From NCBI RefSeq assembly GCF_000473085.1, contig NZ_AXBA01000025.1:1-64000 (forward strand): DNA of 64,000 nucleotides. The letters are read 5' to 3'. Shown piece after piece: positions 59,893 through 64,000 of this stretch. How positions within the stretch are numbered: the first letter of the stretch is position 1; each line of letters opens with the position of its first letter. The notes below the pieces were generated by a model. It ran no database searches. It was not told where the DNA came from and worked only from the letters and a program-made list of their open reading frames with translations. This DNA is from Azorhizobium doebereinerae UFLA1-100. Lineage in GTDB: Bacteria > Pseudomonadota > Alphaproteobacteria > Rhizobiales > Xanthobacteraceae. Made by a program: the position numbers and the translations under genes.

Positions 59893-60309
59893 ATGTCGAT
59901 CAGCATCGACGAGGACTATCGCCCCCGCGAGGACGAGCCTTTCATGAATGATCGGCAGCGTGAGTATTTTCGGCTCAAGCTGCTGAACTGGAAGGAAGAC
60001 ATTCTGCGGGAAGCGCGGGAAACGCTGCAGCACCTTCAAGACGAGAATCAGAACCATCCGGATCTGGCGGACCGGGCCTCCTCGGAGACCGACCGCTCCA
60101 TCGAACTGCGGGCCCGCGATCGTCAGCGCAAGCTGATCGCCAAGATCGACGCGGCATTGCAGCGCATCGAGGATGGCTCTTACGGCTATTGCGAGGATAC
60201 GGGCGAGCCCATTTCGCTGAAGCGTCTGGAGGCCCGCCCCATTGCCACCTTGTCGGTGGAAGCTCAGGAGCGGCACGAGCGCCGCGAGCGGGTCTACCGG
60301 GACGACTGA
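59893..60309 (+). CDS. dksA: RNA polymerase-binding DksA, degenerate zinc finger
   Basis: DksA enters the RNA polymerase secondary channel and works with ppGpp in the stringent response. The 138-residue protein has the coiled-coil tip region (NHPDLADRASSETDRS, with D...A). The C-terminal finger reads YGYCEDTGEPISLKRLEARPIATLS and keeps one of four Cys. One-Cys DksA is typical of alphaproteobacteria. ATG 59893 is chosen; upstream codons to 59779 are not conserved. A strong terminator follows. Confidence 0.94.
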   Translation: MSISIDEDYRPREDEPFMNDRQREYFRLKLLNWKEDILREARETLQHLQDENQNHPDLADRASSETDRSIELRARDRQRKLIAKIDAALQRIEDGSYGYCEDTGEPISLKRLEARPIATLSVEAQERHERRERVYRDD

Positions 60310-60365
60310 CCATCGCCCTGCCGCGCCGCGGTCTTCCGCGGCGCCTTCAACCGGATTGAGAATCG

Positions 60366-60395
60366 GCCGGGCCTGTCTGACAGGCCCGGCTTTTT
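60366..60395 (+). terminator. Rho-independent terminator after dksA
   Basis: gccgggcctgt (60366-60376) pairs with acaggcccggc (60380-60390) over 11 bp, then ttttt (60391-60395). Confidence 0.95.
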
Positions 60396-60406
60396 GTTGT
60401 GCGGGT

Positions 60407-62281
60407 TCAGCTCTTGTCCGAGCCGGTGCGGCCGAGAAGATTGGCCATCTCCGCCTCCAGCTCGTCGAACGGATCGCTCGCCGGGTCGGCCTTGGGCGTG
60501 GCGGCGTCTTCGGCCGGAGCGACGGGGGGCGCCACTGGGTCCGCCTCGACCTTCGCTTCGCTGACCGGCGCCTCGTCCACCTTGGCCGCCTCCACTGAAG
60601 CGTCCTCGGCCTTGGCGGCTTCCTCCGCCGCCATCTCCGACATCCGCAGTTCCAGCGCCTCAATGGTGATGGCGCCGGCGTCCACTACCGGAATGGGCTC
60701 GATGACGACCGCGGGTGCGGTGGCCGCTGCCACCACTTCGGGCGGGGCCGGATGCGGCTCGGCCGCAGCGGCCTCCTCCGGCGCAGGTGCCGGCTCCGGG
60801 GCGACGGACGCCACCGGCTCGGCTTCCGGCGCCAGGGGGACCGCCACGGGCGGAGCTTCGGCCGCCGCCGGGGTGGCGGGCTCGATCACCGGCTCGGGCG
60901 CGACCGCGACGGGGGCGGGCGCCTCCGGGGCGGGAACGACGGGAACCGGGGCCGGGTCCACCGCCGGAGACTTGGCCCCGGCGGCCGCGACCGGCTCGCC
61001 GAGCAGGTCTTCCACCGTCAGCACGGGTGCGGCGGCGATGGGCGCGGCCTTGGACAGGGAACGTCCGAGCGAGGTTTCCAGCCGCTGGGCCATCTCGCCG
61101 AGGCGCGGCTCCTCGCGGCGGAAGCTGCTGGTCCGGTTGGCGAACAGGGATTCCCGGCGCGGTGGGGCAGGGCGCTCGGCCGTGGGGGCCTGGGGCTGTT
61201 CGGGCGCCACCAGCGGAGGCGTCACTGCGGCAGGAGCCACGGTGGCCGGCGGCACGGCGGCGGGGGGCACCGGGGCAGGCAGAGCGTCGCCGGCCTGAGA
61301 CGTCTCCGCATCCTGGGTCAGCTTGCGGTCGCGCAAGGCCCGGATGCCGAAGCCCGGCGCTTCCGGTCCGGACAGCGGGCGTCGCGACAGGAAGGAGCGG
61401 CGCGGCTGATCGGGCGCCGCCTCGGTGGCCGGCGCAGGCGCGGGCTCGACCGTCACCGTCGCGACCTCGGCCGGCGTCGGCTCGGGGGGCGGCGCGGCCG
61501 GCTCGACGGACACGGCGGCTTCCGCCTTGGCCGGTTCCGGTTTGGCGACATCCGTCTTGGCAACTTCCGCCTTGGCAACTTCCGACTTGGCGACATCCGG
61601 GGTGGCGGCACCGGCTACCGGCTCGGCGGCGGGACGCTCGACGCGCGGCTCCAGCGGGCGCGGCGGGGTGAGGCGCGTGTCGGTGCTCCGGGGCTCCGCA
61701 TAGCGGCTCTCGGGGGCCTTGCGCTCGAACGGGCGCGGCTCGGCCGGGCGCGGTGCGTCGGCAGCCGGCAGCGCGGCTTCGGCGGTGGCCGGTTCGGCAG
61801 GGGCCGCGCCGGAGAAGCGGCGCGGAGGCAGCGGCTGGCGCACGCTTGTGGCGGGCCGCGTCGGCAATGCCTCGGGCGCCGTTTCGCGGGGCGGCAGGGC
61901 CTCGCGTGGCTCGCGGGGCGGCAAGGCGCCGCGCGGCGGCAGCGGCTCACGGAGCGGCAGGGCTTCGCGCGGCTGGGTCGCGTCCCGGGCCTGCGGCCGT
62001 CCGATGCTGGATTCGACCACCACATCCGTGGTGCCGCCGACGAGCAGCAGATGCTCCACTTCGTCCCGCCGCACGAGAACGAGGCGGCGCTTCTGGTCCA
62101 CCGGGACGCTGTCCATCACCGCGAGGCGATGGCGTGACCGGGAAATCCCCCCGCGCCCACCACCGCCGCCGATCCGCCGCACCAGAAACATGGTGAGGGC
62201 GAGCAGCGCTGCGATTACCACCAGGGCGATCGCTACCCGAGCCGGAAGCTCAAGCTGCGCGCCGAATAGATCCTGCAACAT
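60407..62281 (-). CDS. FliO-like membrane protein with long Ala/Pro/Glu-rich tail
   Basis: This 624-residue protein has one N-terminal TM (about 14-34) and a FliO-like domain (about 50-95: AVMDSVPVDQKRRLVLVRRDEVEHLLLVGG, TDVVVESS). FliO helps assemble the flagellar export gate. The rest is low-complexity, with proline and VAKxE repeats and a short conserved C-terminus (DPFDELEAEMANLLGR). No other flagellar gene is seen nearby. ATG 62281 follows AGGAGG. It is divergent from cckA. Confidence 0.75.
   Translation of the reverse strand: MLQDLFGAQLELPARVAIALVVIAALLALTMFLVRRIGGGGGRGGISRSRHRLAVMDSVPVDQKRRLVLVRRDEVEHLLLVGGTTDVVVESSIGRPQARDATQPREALPLREPLPPRGALPPREPREALPPRETAPEALPTRPATSVRQPLPPRRFSGAAPAEPATAEAALPAADAPRPAEPRPFERKAPESRYAEPRSTDTRLTPPRPLEPRVERPAAEPVAGAATPDVAKSEVAKAEVAKTDVAKPEPAKAEAAVSVEPAAPPPEPTPAEVATVTVEPAPAPATEAAPDQPRRSFLSRRPLSGPEAPGFGIRALRDRKLTQDAETSQAGDALPAPVPPAAVPPATVAPAAVTPPLVAPEQPQAPTAERPAPPRRESLFANRTSSFRREEPRLGEMAQRLETSLGRSLSKAAPIAAAPVLTVEDLLGEPVAAAGAKSPAVDPAPVPVVPAPEAPAPVAVAPEPVIEPATPAAAEAPPVAVPLAPEAEPVASVAPEPAPAPEEAAAAEPHPAPPEVVAAATAPAVVIEPIPVVDAGAITIEALELRMSEMAAEEAAKAEDASVEAAKVDEAPVSEAKVEADPVAPPVAPAEDAATPKADPASDPFDELEAEMANLLGRTGSDKS
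61520..61600 (-). repeat. 15-bp tandem repeat coding for VAKxE
   Basis: About five 15-bp units within the FliO-like gene tail encode repeats of the type VAKSE/VAKAE/VAKTD/VAKPE. Confidence 0.75.
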
Positions 62282-62501
62282 CAACCCTCCTCATCGCTGC
62301 ACGCGGTGCCATAGCATGAAACCGACATGGGACGCGCCAGCGGGACGCCAGATTCAAACCTGAGCGCCATGCCTAAGAAATTGTTGACGATCACGCCAGG
62401 ATTTCAACCAATGCCGCAACTTTGCGTTAATTTCCGGGAATCGGCGTGACCGATGACGGCAAAGCGCCCCTCGATTTGGGCGCGCCAACAAGGATGAAGT
62501 G

Positions 62502-64000
62502 ATGACGGGCGGAGCAGGAGCGTCGGATCCGGATCCGGCGGTCGGGCCAGCCGCAGCCAAAGCGCCGCGCTTCCTCCGACTGATCCTGGCGGGCGCCGCC
62601 TTTATCGGCGCGTTTCTCGCGGTGACGCTGCAAGGGGGCGGGATTTCGTGGCTGCTCCCGGTGCTCGCCGCCTTCGCCTGCATCGGCGTGTTCGCGCTGG
62701 CGCACTCGGTGCTGAGCTTCGGCCTGTCGCGCGACAAATATGGCGAGGAACTCGCCCGCGCCCTGGTTGCGGCCACCACCGACGCGGTGGCGGTGATCGA
62801 GGACGGCGAACGGATTCTCGCCGCCAATCCCGCCTATCTGCGCCTGACCCGCAGCCGCGAGGGCCAGGCCCCCATCCCGGAGCGCTTCCTCAACCGCATC
62901 CCCGGCGGGCAGGAGCCGCTGGCCGATCTGCTGCGGTCGCTGGCCGATGGCGATGCCGGCACGCGCGCCTTTCCCTTCGACGCGGAAGTCGATGGGCGGC
63001 GCCTGCATGTCTCCGTCCACCCCCTGGGCGGGCGGCGGCGCGTCATGTGGCTGCTGTCGCTTGGCCCGACGCAGATCGGCGGCGCGGCGCCCAAGCCCGC
63101 CAGCCCTGATGTGGTGGCGTCCGGCCCTGCCGTGCCCAAGGCGGCGGCCGCGCTCTCCGCGCCGGAGCCGCGCGCCGTCGGCGCCATTCCGGCCGATGGC
63201 CAAGCCGCAGCCGCCCTTCTCGCCCTCTGGGAAATGGCGCCGCTGGGCATGTTCCTGCTGGCGCGGGAGGAGGCCCGGCTGCCCAACGGGACGCTGGCGC
63301 GTGCCCTCGGCTACGATCTGGCCGAGATTGGCGCCGGCCGGCTGGCATTCCAGGAGCTGATCGCCCCCGCATCCGCGCCGGCCGTGCTCGCCGCCTTGGC
63401 CCGGGGCCGCAGCGAGCCGGACGGCATGGACATGGAGATCATCCGCAAGGATGGTTCCACCATACCTGTGCGCGCATTCATGGGCGGACGGCCCATGGGC
63501 GAATGCATCGTGGTCCTCACGCCCCGTTTCGCCACCCAGGCGCCTGCGGTCGCGACAAGCGGGGCGCGGGGCGGCGAGGATGCGGCCTTCTTCGCCCGCT
63601 CGCCCCTGGCCATGGCCGGTATCGACGGGCGCGGACGCATCTCCGAGGCCAATACCAGCTTCGCCCGGCTGTTCGCCGGCGGCGCGGTGCTGACCGGCAC
63701 CAGGCTCCAGCGCCTCGTCGCCGAACGCGACCGGGCGGGGGTGGAGCAGCTGATCCAGGACGCCTTGCGGGATGGCGCGCCCGGCAATGCCCAGCCGCTG
63801 GACGTGGCCATCGCCGCCGAGGGGGGGCGTTCGGCGCGGATCTATGCGGCGGCACTCGGCGCGCCGGGGGGCGGGGTGGCCATCTATGCGGTGGACACCA
63901 CGGCGCAGAGGGCGCTGGAGGCGCAGTTCGCCCAGTCGCAGAAGATGCAGGCCATCGGCCAGCTTGCCGGCGGCGTGGCGCACGACTTCAACAACGTGCT
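62502..64000 (+). CDS. cckA: Hybrid histidine kinase CckA, 5' part (gene runs out of the window)
   Basis: CckA feeds the ChpT-CtrA phosphorelay that controls the alphaproteobacterial cell cycle. The visible 499 codons have two TM segments near the N-terminus (about 24-45, 50-70), PAS-like domains (about 85-190, 230-330, 355-460) and the His box [15 protein letters not shown] with H494 as the phospho-acceptor. AAGGA lies 7 nt before ATG 62502. Kinase and receiver domains are expected beyond the edge. Confidence 0.93.
   Translation, partial: MTGGAGASDPDPAVGPAAAKAPRFLRLILAGAAFIGAFLAVTLQGGGISWLLPVLAAFACIGVFALAHSVLSFGLSRDKYGEELARALVAATTDAVAVIEDGERILAANPAYLRLTRSREGQAPIPERFLNRIPGGQEPLADLLRSLADGDAGTRAFPFDAEVDGRRLHVSVHPLGGRRRVMWLLSLGPTQIGGAAPKPASPDVVASGPAVPKAAAALSAPEPRAVGAIPADGQAAAALLALWEMAPLGMFLLAREEARLPNGTLARALGYDLAEIGAGRLAFQELIAPASAPAVLAALARGRSEPDGMDMEIIRKDGSTIPVRAFMGGRPMGECIVVLTPRFATQAPAVATSGARGGEDAAFFARSPLAMAGIDGRGRISEANTSFARLFAGGAVLTGTRLQRLVAERDRAGVEQLIQDALRDGAPGNAQPLDVAIAAEGGRSARIYAAALGAPGGGVAIYAVDTTAQRALEAQFAQSQKMQAIGQLAGGVAHDFNNV

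Noticed and set aside
62282-62501. CtrA-binding sites between the FliO-like gene and cckA
   Set aside because: Only one GTTAAT half-site is visible; the second TTAA half at seven bases is missing.

Overview
The window is high-GC core chromosome from an alphaproteobacterium of the order Hyphomicrobiales. The best guess is a Xanthobacteraceae-type organism (Xanthobacter, Azorhizobium, Ancylobacter or a relative). The guess rests on gene content and order: secG-pyrG-kdsA-eno-ftsB-pdhABC-lpdA-lipA, then dusB(nifR3)-ntrBC-ntrYX-trkA-hfq-hflX, a dksA with a degenerate zinc finger, and cckA. Almost the whole window is coding. No tRNA, rRNA, CRISPR array or prophage was seen. The only transposon DNA is the 3' end of an IS5-type transposase at the left edge.

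Layout. 1-255: IS remnant. 407-3626: cation/proton antiporter, a complex I accessory protein, a DUF2155 envelope protein, and the convergent, overlapping aat. 3828-6901: an ABC transporter with fused permeases and an ATPase with a C-terminal extension. 6956-12593 (minus): a small secreted protein, accC-accB, aroQ, a ScsC/DsbA-like thiol protein and a BepA-like M48 protease. 12830-20902 (plus): aminotransferase, H+-pyrophosphatase, secG, pyrG, a glyoxalase-like protein, a guanidinium exporter preceded by a guanidine-II riboswitch, and kdsA. 20915-22435 (minus): a short coupled leader ORF, queF and a DUF1835 gene. 22610-33267 (plus): eno, ftsB, the pyruvate dehydrogenase genes, lipA, ratA. 33288-34963 (minus): pncC/cinA and ispDF. 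35161-50681 (plus): dusB-ntrB-ntrC, an EAL protein, ntrY-ntrX, trkA-trkH, a class IV aminotransferase, hfq, hflX. 50701-57007: mostly minus-strand lactate-type dehydrogenase, mazG and sixA-ycjX-ycjF, with trmO and a membrane protein on plus. 57212-64000: FAD oxidoreductase with a His-repeat tail, MipA-like porin, dksA, FliO-like protein (minus), and the 5' part of cckA.

How the genes work together. Enolase, PdhABC and LpdA carry carbon from 2-phosphoglycerate to acetyl-CoA, and LipA supplies the lipoyl cofactor. AccBC then starts fatty-acid synthesis. NtrBC and NtrYX are two nitrogen/redox two-component systems in a cluster with TrkAH potassium uptake and the RNA regulator Hfq. An EAL-type cyclic-di-GMP phosphodiesterase sits inside this cluster. 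TrmO, DusB and QueF are three separate tRNA-modification enzymes.

The strongest regulatory find is a two-hairpin ACGA-loop guanidine-II riboswitch (19561-19610) just upstream of the gdx-type SMR exporter. The most speculative but interesting find is an 18-codon ORF (22379-22435, minus) with a near-perfect ribosome binding site. Its stop overlaps the queF start, and 4 of its 18 codons are read by queuosine-type tRNAs.
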